A DNA stretch of 64,000 nt from contig NZ_VWMY01000042.1 of assembly GCF_008905045.1 (NCBI RefSeq), positions 13,659 to 77,658 on the forward strand. The letters are read 5' to 3'. A program made the position numbers and the translations under genes. The first letter of the stretch is position 1; each line of letters opens with the position of its first letter. This DNA is from Streptomyces albicerus (GTDB lineage: Bacteria > Actinomycetota > Actinomycetes > Streptomycetales > Streptomycetaceae). Below are positions 36,250-44,905 of this stretch, piece by piece. The notes beneath the pieces are model-generated. The model had not been told where the DNA came from. It worked only from the letters and a program-made list of their open reading frames with translations, and made no database searches.

Positions 36250-36278
36250 GGTTACGGGGCCCCGACCTGGGGGTCAAA

Positions 36279-36310
36279 CCGGGCCCGGGGCAGCTCGCGC
36301 CCGGGCCCCG
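36279..36310 (-). terminator. Terminator after the PLD-like gene
   Basis: GGGCCCGGG (36281-36289) pairs with CCCGGGCCC (36300-36308) around a ten-base loop, 20 bases downstream of the PLD-family stop on the minus strand. No U tract follows, as is usual here. Confidence 0.65.
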
Positions 36311-36329
36311 CACGGCCGACCGCTCACCG

Positions 36330-37685
36330 TCACACGGTCGGTTTCTCACCGTCCGCGGGCAGCGGCTTCACGCCCTTGCACAGGTCGGTGGCGTCCGCGG
36401 TGCCCGGGTAGGCGACCTTGGTCACCCGGTCGAAGTGGACCCGGTACATGTCGTGCACCGCGTCGTCGTCGACCTTCACGATCGACTCGTCGTTCTCGCG
36501 CAGCGCCGGGCCCGTGTAGTTCCCGGAACCGGTGAAGCTGACCTTGTTCTTCACGCCGTCGTACATGCCGTCGACGAGGATGTACTTGGAGTGGATGATG
36601 TACGGCACCGAGAGCTTCTGGCCGGGGTTCAGCGGGTCCCGTTCGTCGTTGTAGCAGCGCACGGTCGGGCCGCCGGTGGTGTGCAGCTTCTCCCACGTGC
36701 CCGCGGTGCCGCCGGTGCTCTTGGCGCTGTCCGACTCCGCGTAGACGATGCTCACGGAGCAGCCCGCCTTCTTCAGCGAGACCAGCTTCTCCGCGATGGC
36801 CATCCGCGTGATCTTGAAGATCGCCACCCGGACCTTGGTCGACTGCGTGACGCCCGCGGTGTCCGTGTACTTGCAGGTGACGTTGTTGAGTATCGAGTAC
36901 ACCGTGTCGGTGGCCCGGGTGTTGCCGGCCCGCGGGAAGAAGTACGCCTTGTAGAGGCCGTTGCTCACCGTGCGGTAGTTCCAGGACTCCCAGTCCTGCG
37001 CGACCATCGTGTCGAAGTAGTCCGCGTACGCGTCGTACATCGTCGGGTTGTTCGGCAGCAGCAGCGCGTCGTTGAAGAAGCGGGTGTGCGCGGACGGCGT
37101 CGAGTTCGAGGTGGTCTCGACGACCACGTTGGTGGCGCCCTTGACCGCGGAGAACAGCCAGAACTTGTTGTGCATGATCGACTGCCCGAACTTCGGGTCG
37201 CCGAGGCACGACTTGTTCTCCGGGCAGGTCGCCACGTACGAGCCCTGCGTACGGTCCGTGCCGAGTCCCGAGGCCAGCGTGCCGTACGCGGTGTTGGTCG
37301 GGCGGTCGCTGATGCTGGACTCGTCGAGCAGCACCTGCACGTTCACGCCGCGGTTCTTGGCGGCGACGAGCGCGTTGACGACGCCGGCCTCCCAGATGTG
37401 GTAGACCGCGACCTTGATCGTGGAGTCGGGCAGCGCGGCGTTCGTCAGCTCTATCAGCCGCGTACGGATCACGGTCTGCTGGCTGGAGTCGGTGCTGAGC
37501 GGGTCGTTGAAGATCGGCCCCTCGGTCCACGTCGGGTTGTCCACGGCATCCGCCGTACCCGCCGACGTGGCGAGCTGGACACCCGCCGCGGACAGCACCG
37601 TGGCCAGCGCTACGGCCTGCCGCCCGCCCTTGACCGGCTTCACGGCACGGTGCCGCCCAGTGCCCTTCAGGCGCACGCGCGCCAT
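36330..37685 (-). CDS. Secreted phospholipase D-family protein
   Basis: The 451-residue protein starts at ATG 37685 (MARVRLKGTGRHRAVK) behind GGGGAGGGG. The basic N-terminus is followed by a hydrophobic stretch and a plausible signal peptidase site after TSAGTADA (about residue 47), so it is exported. Two HKD-type motifs define the superfamily: HNKFWLFS, where Ser replaces the usual Asp, and HSKYILVD, which is complete. Between them lie the conserved VVVETTSNST and, after the second, SFTGSGNYTG. Members include phospholipases, nucleases and phosphatidyltransferases. Six cysteines suggest extracellular disulphides. The substrate cannot be told from the sequence, and the altered first motif may reduce or alter activity. 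Confidence 0.82.
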   Translation of the reverse strand: MARVRLKGTGRHRAVKPVKGGRQAVALATVLSAAGVQLATSAGTADAVDNPTWTEGPIFNDPLSTDSSQQTVIRTRLIELTNAALPDSTIKVAVYHIWEAGVVNALVAAKNRGVNVQVLLDESSISDRPTNTAYGTLASGLGTDRTQGSYVATCPENKSCLGDPKFGQSIMHNKFWLFSAVKGATNVVVETTSNSTPSAHTRFFNDALLLPNNPTMYDAYADYFDTMVAQDWESWNYRTVSNGLYKAYFFPRAGNTRATDTVYSILNNVTCKYTDTAGVTQSTKVRVAIFKITRMAIAEKLVSLKKAGCSVSIVYAESDSAKSTGGTAGTWEKLHTTGGPTVRCYNDERDPLNPGQKLSVPYIIHSKYILVDGMYDGVKNKVSFTGSGNYTGPALRENDESIVKVDDDAVHDMYRVHFDRVTKVAYPGTADATDLCKGVKPLPADGEKPTV

Positions 37686-37900
37686 GAGATCCCCTCCCCT
37701 GACACGAGTGACCGTCTCCCCAACGCGCACCCGTGTGTTCATGCCTATGACTGCTTGAGTTTTACAGGAAGGTGATCGCGTTCCAAGAGGCGGGGGGTGA
37801 ATGTGATGTCCGTGATGCTTCTGAAGCTATGTCAGGGCATGCCAAAGCGGGCGGACCCCATGACAGTTCGGGCATGTCGAGGGTCGTCCGGGTACGCCGA

Positions 37901-37939
37901 CGCCCCCTGACCGGCGGTCGTGCCGCAGGTCAGGGGGCG
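37901..37939 (-). terminator. Terminator after rne
   Basis: CGCCCCCTGACC (37901-37912) pairs with GGTCAGGGGGCG (37928-37939), a perfect 12-bp stem with a 15-base loop. It begins 20 bases downstream of the RNase E stop. Confidence 0.8.
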
Positions 37940-37958
37940 TCTGGGGTCGAGCGGAGTG

Positions 37959-40900
37959 TCAGCCCTCGTCGGTGGAGGCCGTGACGGTGGACGACGTCTG
38001 CTGCGCCGCCGCGGTCTTCTTCGACGTCGACTTCGCGGCCGTCTTGGCGGTCTTCGCCGTCTTCTTGGCCGCGGTCTTCTTGGCGGCCGTCTTCTTGGCC
38101 GTCGTCGTCTTCTTCGCGGCGGCCTTCTTCGCCGTCGCCTTCTTGGCCGTCTTACGGGCCGTCTTCTTGGCCGGCGCAGCCTCCTCGCCGGACGCCTCCG
38201 CGGGAGCCTCGGCGGGCGCTTCGGCAGCCTCCGCCGGAGTCTCCGCCGGCGTCGACGGGACGACCACGACGGCCGTCTCCGCGGGCGCGGTGGGCGCGGT
38301 GGCCTTACGGACCGCACGGCGGCGCGGACGGGCCGGGGCGGCGCTCTCCGTCACGGGCTCGGGCTCGGCCTCGGCGACCGGCTCCGCCTTGGGCTCGGCG
38401 GGTGCGGCGACCGGCTCCGTGACGGTCACCACGGCCTCCTCCGCCGACTTGGGCGAACCGGCCGGCGCGGAGACCTTGCGGGTCGCCCGACGGCGCGTAC
38501 GGCCCTTGGGCGCGGCCTCGTCGACAGCCGGGGCCTCGACCACCGGGTCCTCGGCGGCCGCGGGCTCGGCCTGCGCCACGGCGGCCGACTCGGGCTGCAC
38601 GGGGCGCGCGACCTCGTCCTCCGCCGTCACGCTCTGGGCGGTCGGCGCCTCGGTCCGGCGCTCGGGCCTGCGGGTCTCGGCCCTCGGCGCACCCGCCGGG
38701 GCCGACGCACGCCTGCTCGCACGACGCCGCGAACGGCCACGGGTGGCCGCGGCCTCCGCCTCGGCGGCACTGCTGTACAGCTCCTCGTCGGGTACGAACT
38801 CGGGCTCGGCCAGCGCCACCGGCTCGGCGACCTCCGCCGCGACCTCGGCCGCCGTCTCGACCTCGAGCGGCTCGATCGTCTCCGGCTCGTGCGCGTGCTC
38901 CGGCTCAGGAGCCTGCTCGGCGCCGCCACGGCCGCGCTTCTTGCGCTTGCCGCCGCCTCCGACGGAGGTCGGCTGCTCCATGTGCACGATCACGCCACGG
39001 CCGTTGCAGTGGACGCAGGTCTCCGAGAACGACTCGAGCAGGCCCTGGCCGACCCGCTTGCGGGTCATCTGGACGAGGCCCAGCGAGGTGACCTCGGCCA
39101 CCTGGTGCTTCGTACGGTCGCGTCCCAGGCACTCCAGCAGGCGCCGCAGCACCAGGTCGCGGTTGGACTCCAGGACCATGTCGATGAAGTCGATGACGAC
39201 GATGCCGCCGAGGTCGCGCAGCCGCAGCTGGCGCACGATCTCCTCGGCCGCCTCCAGGTTGTTCCTGGTGACCGTCTCCTCGAGGTTGCCGCCCTGACCG
39301 GTGAACTTGCCGGTGTTGACGTCGATCACGATCATCGCTTCGGTCTTGTCGATCACCAGCGAACCGCCGCTCGGCAGCCAGACCTTGCGGTCGAGCGCCT
39401 TGGCGAGCTGCTCGTCGATCCGGTACGTCGCGAAGACGTCGACCTCGGAGGTCCACCGGGACAGGCGGTCGGCCAGATCGGGGGCGACATGGGCGACGTA
39501 CCCGTGGATCGTCTCCCACGCCTCGTCACCGCTGACGATGACCTTGGAGAAGTCCTCGTTGAAGATGTCGCGGACGACGCGGACGGTCATGTCCGGCTCG
39601 CCGTACAGCAGCGTCGGGGCGTTGCCGTTCTTCGCCTTCTTCTGGATGTCCTCCCACTGCGCCTGGAGCCGCTCGACGTCGCGGCGCAGCTCGTCCTCGC
39701 TCGCGCCCTCGGCGGCGGTGCGCACGATGACGCCCGCGTCCTCGGGGACGATCTTCTTGAGGATGGTCTTCAGGCGGGCGCGCTCGGTGTCGGGCAGCTT
39801 GCGGCTGATGCCGGTCATCGAGCCCTCGGGCACGTAGACCAGATAGCGGCCGGGCAGCGAGACCTGGCTGGTCAGGCGGGCGCCCTTGTGGCCGATCGGG
39901 TCCTTGGTGACCTGCACGAGGACCGACTGGCCGGACTTCAGCGCGCTCTCGATGCGGCGGGGGCCGTTGGCCATGCCCAGCGCCTCGAAGTTGACCTCAC
40001 CGGCGTAGAGCACCGCGTTGCGGCCCTTGCCGATGTCGATGAAGGCGGCCTCCATCGACGGCAGCACGTTCTGGACCTTGCCCAGGTAGACGTTGCCGAC
40101 GTACGAGGTCGCCTGCTCCTTGTTGACGTAGTGCTCCACGAGCACGTTGTCTTCCAGGACGCCGATCTGGGTGCGCTCGCCGCTCTGGCGGACGACCATC
40201 ACGCGCTCGACGGCCTCACGGCGGGCCAGGAACTCGGCCTCGGTGATGATCGGAACGCGGCGACGGCCCTGCTCGCGCCCCTCGCGGCGGCGCTGCTTCT
40301 TGGCTTCCAGACGGGTCGAGCCCTTGATGGACTGCACCTCGTCCGTGCCGTCGCCGACGCGCTCGTCCTTCTTCCGCGGCTCACGGACCTTGACGACCGT
40401 GCGCTCGGGGTCGTTCTCGCTGGGCTCGGCCTCGGTGGACGCGTCACCGGCACGACGACGACGGCGGCGACGGCGACGGCTGCTGCTGGAGCCGCCGGAC
40501 TCCTCACGCTCGTCCTCCGCGTCCGCGGCGTCCTCTTCGGCCTGCTCGGCGGTGTCCTCGGCGTCCTGGGCAGCCTGTTCGGCCTGCTCGGCGGCGAACT
40601 CGTCGCCCTCGGCCTCGGCGGACTCGCCCCGGCGACGGCGGCGGCCACCGCGACGGCGGCGACGGCGCGAGCCGGTCTCCTCCGTCTCCTCCGTCTCCTC
40701 GCCCTCGACGGCGTCCTCGGCGGACTCCTCGTCGGCGGACTCCTCGGCCTCGGGGGCCTCCGCCACGGGGGCGGCGGGCTCCTCGGCCTTCCTGCGGCGG
40801 CGCCGGCGCGGTCCTGCGGTCTCCTCCTCGACGACGGGGGCGGCCTCCTGGACCGGCTCCACGACGTCTTCGGGCTCCTCGGCGGCCTCGGCAGCGGCGG

Positions 40901-42119
40901 CGGCCGCGGCGCGCTCCGGCGTCTGGAACATCGGCTCGGTGAACACGGGCGGCTGGAACACGGCGACGGCGGGTCGCGCGGGGCGCTGCGCGGGCTCCTC
41001 CTCCGACTTGCCGGTCTTCTGCGGCGCGGGCGCTGCGAAGCCTCCGGCCGCCTTGCGCGTGGCACGGCGCCGGGTGCGGCGCGGGGCGGCGTCCTCGGCC
41101 TCGGTGGGGGTCTCGGCCTCGGCGGCCCGGTCGTTCTTGGCAGCGGCCACGGGGGCCTCCCTGCGCTCGTCGCGGACAACGGCCTCGGTGGGCTCGGTCG
41201 CGGTGGGGGTCTCGGCACGCTCCGCCTTCGGCGGGGTGGCGCGGCGGGTGGGCTCGGCGGCGGCCTCGGCGGTCGCTTCCGCGGGTGCCTCGGTCTCCGC
41301 CTGCGGCGCTCCGGCGGGCGCGGTGGCACGGCGCGTGGCCCGACGGCGCGTACGGCGAGGAGCGGCGTCCTCGGTCTCGACGGCCTCGACGGTCTCGGCG
41401 GCCGGCGCCTCTTCGGCGGCCGGGGCGGCGGTCGTGTCCTGGGCGGCGACGGGCTCGGCGGCCTCGCCGGCCTCGATGGTCACCGGCGCCTCAGTGTCAG
41501 CCGCCTGCGGCGCACCCGCGGGGGCGGACGCACGACGGGTCGCACGCCGGCGTGTACGCGGGGCGGCTTCGGCCTCTTCTGCCACGGGCTCCGCGGTCAC
41601 CGGCTCAGCGGGCGTCTCGGGCGCCGTCTCCACGGCCGGGGCGGCCGCGACGGTCTCGGTCACGGGGGCCTCGTCGGACGCGGTGGTCACAGCGGCCTCG
41701 GCGGCCACGGTGGTCTCCGCCGCCTCGGCGGCCTGCGGCGCACCGGCGGGAGCGGATGCACGACGAGTGGCCCGACGGCGCGTACGCGGGGCGGGTTCGG
41801 CCGCTTCGGCTTCGACCTCCTCCGCGGCGGGCGCGGCGGGCTCTGTGGTGGCAGTCGAGGCTGCTGCCGTCTCCTCGGTGGCTACCGTCTCGGCGGTCAC
41901 AACCGCCTCTTCGGTCTCCTCCGGCTCCGCCGTCGCGAGATCGGCGGAGCTCACGGCCGGTATGGCCGGCGCCGTGGTCTCGGCCGCGCTCGCGGCCTCG
42001 GCGGTCGCCGAGGGCGGTCCGGCGGGGCGGGAGGCTGCGCGACGGCGTCGCCGCGGCGGCAGGGTGTCGCTGGGGGTGCTGTTCTCGGAACCCTCAGTGG
42101 GTTCGGTCGGCTCGAGCAT
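37959..42119 (-). CDS. rne: Ribonuclease E/G with extended repeat-containing arms
   Basis: RNase E starts mRNA decay and processes rRNA and tRNA. The 1386-residue protein has its catalytic core at about 620-1065. The S1 domain (SYVGNVYLGKVQNVLPSMEA), the DNase-like part with the metal-binding aspartates in IVIDVNTGKFTG and VVIDFIDMV, and the zinc link CVHCNGRG are all present. As in other Streptomyces enzymes, the core is in the middle. The N-terminal arm (1-600) has four near-copies of RRRATRRASAPAGAP-type repeats at about residues 113, 191, 260 and 353. The C-terminal arm has three more, then a histone H1-like AAKKTAAKKT tail. These arms should bind RNA and degradosome partners such as PNPase. 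The start ATG 42119 (MLEPTEPTEG) is chosen because the frame extends upstream only into non-coding-like sequence. Confidence 0.96.
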   Translation of the reverse strand: MLEPTEPTEGSENSTPSDTLPPRRRRRAASRPAGPPSATAEAASAAETTAPAIPAVSSADLATAEPEETEEAVVTAETVATEETAAASTATTEPAAPAAEEVEAEAAEPAPRTRRRATRRASAPAGAPQAAEAAETTVAAEAAVTTASDEAPVTETVAAAPAVETAPETPAEPVTAEPVAEEAEAAPRTRRRATRRASAPAGAPQAADTEAPVTIEAGEAAEPVAAQDTTAAPAAEEAPAAETVEAVETEDAAPRRTRRRATRRATAPAGAPQAETEAPAEATAEAAAEPTRRATPPKAERAETPTATEPTEAVVRDERREAPVAAAKNDRAAEAETPTEAEDAAPRRTRRRATRKAAGGFAAPAPQKTGKSEEEPAQRPARPAVAVFQPPVFTEPMFQTPERAAAAAAAEAAEEPEDVVEPVQEAAPVVEEETAGPRRRRRRKAEEPAAPVAEAPEAEESADEESAEDAVEGEETEETEETGSRRRRRRGGRRRRRGESAEAEGDEFAAEQAEQAAQDAEDTAEQAEEDAADAEDEREESGGSSSSRRRRRRRRRAGDASTEAEPSENDPERTVVKVREPRKKDERVGDGTDEVQSIKGSTRLEAKKQRRREGREQGRRRVPIITEAEFLARREAVERVMVVRQSGERTQIGVLEDNVLVEHYVNKEQATSYVGNVYLGKVQNVLPSMEAAFIDIGKGRNAVLYAGEVNFEALGMANGPRRIESALKSGQSVLVQVTKDPIGHKGARLTSQVSLPGRYLVYVPEGSMTGISRKLPDTERARLKTILKKIVPEDAGVIVRTAAEGASEDELRRDVERLQAQWEDIQKKAKNGNAPTLLYGEPDMTVRVVRDIFNEDFSKVIVSGDEAWETIHGYVAHVAPDLADRLSRWTSEVDVFATYRIDEQLAKALDRKVWLPSGGSLVIDKTEAMIVIDVNTGKFTGQGGNLEETVTRNNLEAAEEIVRQLRLRDLGGIVVIDFIDMVLESNRDLVLRRLLECLGRDRTKHQVAEVTSLGLVQMTRKRVGQGLLESFSETCVHCNGRGVIVHMEQPTSVGGGGKRKKRGRGGAEQAPEPEHAHEPETIEPLEVETAAEVAAEVAEPVALAEPEFVPDEELYSSAAEAEAAATRGRSRRRASRRASAPAGAPRAETRRPERRTEAPTAQSVTAEDEVARPVQPESAAVAQAEPAAAEDPVVEAPAVDEAAPKGRTRRRATRKVSAPAGSPKSAEEAVVTVTEPVAAPAEPKAEPVAEAEPEPVTESAAPARPRRRAVRKATAPTAPAETAVVVVPSTPAETPAEAAEAPAEAPAEASGEEAAPAKKTARKTAKKATAKKAAAKKTTTAKKTAAKKTAAKKTAKTAKTAAKSTSKKTAAAQQTSSTVTASTDEG

Positions 42120-42368
42120 GCGGGTGGATCTCCCGTCAGGCTCCCGGGCGCCGCAGATCCGGTGACGTCCGCGGCTCGCGCGATGCGCGGTGCCGCCGTC
42201 CGGGGCGCGGGCGCCGCACGGGAGCTCTCTGTGTCCTGTCTCGCCGGTTCCGTACGCCATGTGTGCGTACGGCCTGGCGAAAGTCTTCTGGTCGGTGCGC
42301 TGCCCGACCCAGGTGGCTCCCGGATACGAGGGCGGCGCTTCGACGTCCGTCCTTACGCGGGACCTTCC

Positions 42369-43178
42369 TTACGCCGGCGCCTTCGCGGCGGCGGTGGCTG
42401 CGGCCATGGGTGAGGCGGCTGCCACTGCCTCGCGGTCGGGCGCGAGCGGGTCGGTCACCGTGCCGGTCTCTTCATCGAAAAGCCCCTGCGCCAGCCTGGT
42501 CACCGCTGCGGGGACCGGCGGCGCCAGGTCGGCCACAGCTCGGAGACCGGACAGGACGTCGTCAGGTCGAACGGCAGGCGTCACGTGCCGAACAACCAGC
42601 CGCAGTATCGCACAGGGCTGGTCGGTCGGCCTATCAGCCTGTGGACTGTGCGTCTCAGGTTGTGTGCTGTCCGTCTCACACTGTGTGCTGCGCACCTCCA
42701 GGCTCGCGACGGCGCCGCGGGCGTCGAAGGTGCGCATGCCGTTCTTCGTCCTGCGCTGGACCTCGACGGTCTCGGCCGACTTGAAGGCGTCGACCGCGCG
42801 CTCCGCGTCCTCGGGGGTCACGCCGTCGAGGCGCAGCTCCCACACGGATGCGCTGAGCCGGTCGGCGAGACCCGACGTACGGGCCTCCACCGCGTCGATG
42901 ATGTCGAGCCCGGCGGGCAGCGACTCGTCGAGGAGCTCGCGCAGCTTGTCGGGGTCGCGCGCGTCGGTGAGCGCGATCTCCAGGTACTCGGCCTCACTGC
43001 CCGTGCCGGTGGGTGCGGCATTGGCGTACGACACCTTCGGGTGCGGCGTGAACCCCGCCGAGTACGCCATGGGCACCTCGGCGCGGCGCAGCGCACGCTC
43101 GAAGGCGCGCTGGAAGTCACGGTGGCTGGTGAACCGGAGGCGGCCGCGCTTGGTGTAGCGCAGTCGGATGCGCTGCAC
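42369..43178 (-). CDS. TIGR03936-family radical-SAM-linked protein
   Basis: The 269-residue protein matches the family that pairs with B12/radical SAM proteins of the TIGR03960 type: IRLRYTKRGRLRFTSHRDFQ and AYSAGFTPHPKVSYANAAPT. The C-terminal 90 residues are variable and low in complexity. The function is not established; a link to an RNA or tRNA modification is often suggested. The coordinates use the GTG at 43178. That start has no ribosome binding site, whereas a CTG at 43218-43220 lies eight bases after AAGGAG and would add 14 residues (LGKRQPEGPPPAPA). The TIGR03960 partner lies 4 kb upstream, separated by accessory genes. Confidence 0.85.
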   Translation of the reverse strand: MQRIRLRYTKRGRLRFTSHRDFQRAFERALRRAEVPMAYSAGFTPHPKVSYANAAPTGTGSEAEYLEIALTDARDPDKLRELLDESLPAGLDIIDAVEARTSGLADRLSASVWELRLDGVTPEDAERAVDAFKSAETVEVQRRTKNGMRTFDARGAVASLEVRSTQCETDSTQPETHSPQADRPTDQPCAILRLVVRHVTPAVRPDDVLSGLRAVADLAPPVPAAVTRLAQGLFDEETGTVTDPLAPDREAVAAASPMAAATAAAKAPA

Positions 43179-43414
43179 CGCGGGTGCGGGCGGCGGGCCT
43201 TCGGGCTGTCGCTTGCCCAGTGCTACTTCTCCTTGTATACGGCGGTCCGTGACGCGATCCCCGCGTCGGCGAGGACAACTCCGGTTGACGCCTGCTCGGC
43301 GTCGTCCACTCCGGATCGCCCCCGCGTGGGCGGAGGCACTCCGCGCCTGGACCTTTGCTCCAGGGTACGCGTCTCGCCCGCGTCCGGTTCCCTCCGGGCA
43401 TGGCCCGGCACGTG

Positions 43415-44890
43415 CTAACGGCTCACGTCGGGCTTGGCCCAGGACACCGGCTCCGGTTCAGCGCGCGGTTTGGCCGGCCGCACCGGCTCCGGTTCGCTGC
43501 GCGGCTTGGCCCAGGACACCGGCTCCGGTTCGGCGCTCGGTTTGGCCGGCCGCACCGGCTCCGGTTCGCTGCGCGGCTTGGCCCAGGACACCGGCTCCGG
43601 TTCGGCGCTCGGTTTGGCCGGCCGCACCGGCTCGGGCTCGCGCGGGGTTCCGAACAGCATGCGCCGGATGTCGGCGCGGGTCTGCCGTGCCGTCTCGCGG
43701 GCGCTCGCCAGGGCCTGCCGGGTGGTGCGGCCCACGCTCCGGGCCGCCTCCGCCGCGGGCCGCCAGACGGCGTCCCGTACGAGGTGTCCGACGGGCGTGA
43801 GCACGCTCTTGTACGCCCATCGCACCGGTTCCACGAAGATCCATCGGAAGAGTCGTCCGAGGAACCGCCCGACGGCGAGCGACACATGCCCGGCGACCCG
43901 CCACGCGTGCCCCAGAGCTTCGCCGATCTCCCGCGCGACGACGGCGATGCCTCGTCCGATCGGCGCGAGCACCCAACGCCACAGAGCGACGGCGGGCACG
44001 ACGAAGATCCACCGCAGAAGGGTCCCGACGACCATGGCGATCCAGGTCACCCCGGCCCAGATCCCACGACCCATCCATGTCATGCCGGCCCACAGGCCCC
44101 CACCGATCCATGTCATGCCGCTCCACAGACCCCGGGAGACCCATACGACACCGGCCCACACGCCACTGGCGACCCATACGACACCGGCCCAGAGCCCCAG
44201 GGAGACCCATGTCACGCCTGCCCACACACCACTGCCGAGCCATGTGATCCCGCCCCACAGACCTCGCGCGACCCAGGCCACCCCGGACCCGAAGCCCCGG
44301 GCCAGCCAGGCGAGCCCCCGCCCGGTCGGGGCGAGCAGCGCCCGGTGCAACCAGCTCGCGGGAGCGACCACCAACACGCGCCACAGCCAGGCGCATCCGG
44401 CTCCGATCCCCCGCAGCACCCACACGACACCGTGGCCGAAGGGCGTCGACACCCGCGCGTACAACCACAAGGCGGGCACGACCAGCAGCACATGCCCAAG
44501 CCAGGCCAGCCCCTTCCCCACCGGCACGACCACGTACCGCCACAGCCCCACCCACGGCCAGACGAACACCAGCTTGCCCAGCCACACCAGCGCGTGCCCG
44601 AGCCCGGTCAGCAGCCACTCGATGGCCCGTCCCACCGGCCGGAGGACCGTGTCCCTGAGCAAACGCCCGCCGACGACCAGCGCGTCCCACACCATCCGCA
44701 CCGGCACGACCAGCACCAACACCACGATCCGCACCGGAATACGGATCGCGACGGCAAGACACCCCTCGGGAGCGGCGTCCCGCTGCCCCACAGACGCGCC
44801 AGACGTCGCGGGCGTACGAGACGCCTCATCCGGCGCGGGCGCCGCAGACGTCTCGGGTGGTGCCGGCGACGGCGACTTTTCCAGGTCCAT
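43415..44890 (-). CDS. Tryptophan-rich 11-residue-repeat membrane protein
   Basis: The 491-residue protein is unlike any family I know. After a Pro/Ala-rich start (1-43) come hydrophobic segments with the recurring mark P-x-G-[RKH] (PVGR 85, PVGK 123, PFGH 150, PTGR 188, PIGR 310, PVGH 366). Residues 199-286 are eight exact-length 11-residue repeats, such as GLWAGVTWVSL, GVWAGVVWVSR and GLWSGMTWIGG, with Gly at position 1, Trp at 3 (except in the first unit) and Trp at 8. The end (about 418-491) has three 24-residue repeats of SEPEPVRPAKPSAEPEPVSW type. The repeat helices should lie in or on the membrane. It is 15 bases downstream of a GNAT gene on the same strand. Confidence 0.8.
   Translation of the reverse strand: MDLEKSPSPAPPETSAAPAPDEASRTPATSGASVGQRDAAPEGCLAVAIRIPVRIVVLVLVVPVRMVWDALVVGGRLLRDTVLRPVGRAIEWLLTGLGHALVWLGKLVFVWPWVGLWRYVVVPVGKGLAWLGHVLLVVPALWLYARVSTPFGHGVVWVLRGIGAGCAWLWRVLVVAPASWLHRALLAPTGRGLAWLARGFGSGVAWVARGLWGGITWLGSGVWAGVTWVSLGLWAGVVWVASGVWAGVVWVSRGLWSGMTWIGGGLWAGMTWMGRGIWAGVTWIAMVVGTLLRWIFVVPAVALWRWVLAPIGRGIAVVAREIGEALGHAWRVAGHVSLAVGRFLGRLFRWIFVEPVRWAYKSVLTPVGHLVRDAVWRPAAEAARSVGRTTRQALASARETARQTRADIRRMLFGTPREPEPVRPAKPSAEPEPVSWAKPRSEPEPVRPAKPSAEPEPVSWAKPRSEPEPVRPAKPRAEPEPVSWAKPDVSR
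43431..43646. repeat. Three 72-bp tandem repeats encoding the Pro/Trp tail
   Basis: Copies begin at 43431, 43503 and 43575 with exact 72-base period and only a few substitutions. Each unit encodes 24 residues of the C-terminal tail of the tryptophan-rich protein. Repeat identity at the DNA level, including third positions, points to recent expansion by slippage or recombination. Confidence 0.9.
44033..44296. repeat. Eight 33-bp tandem units encoding the 11-residue repeats
   Basis: The 264-base array encodes residues 199-286 of the tryptophan-rich protein in perfect 33-base register. The units differ at many third positions, unlike the 72-base repeats, so the array is older and is kept by selection on the protein pattern. 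Confidence 0.85.
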
Positions 44891-44905
44891 ACCGACGAGG
44901 ACGCA

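Noticed and set aside
37920..42413. 1497-codon plus-strand frame over rne
   Set aside because: Antisense shadow of the repetitive, GC-rich RNase E gene; glycine/arginine/leucine pattern only.
43431..43646. CRISPR-like tandem repeat
   Set aside because: The repeats are contiguous with no spacers and encode an in-frame protein tail.
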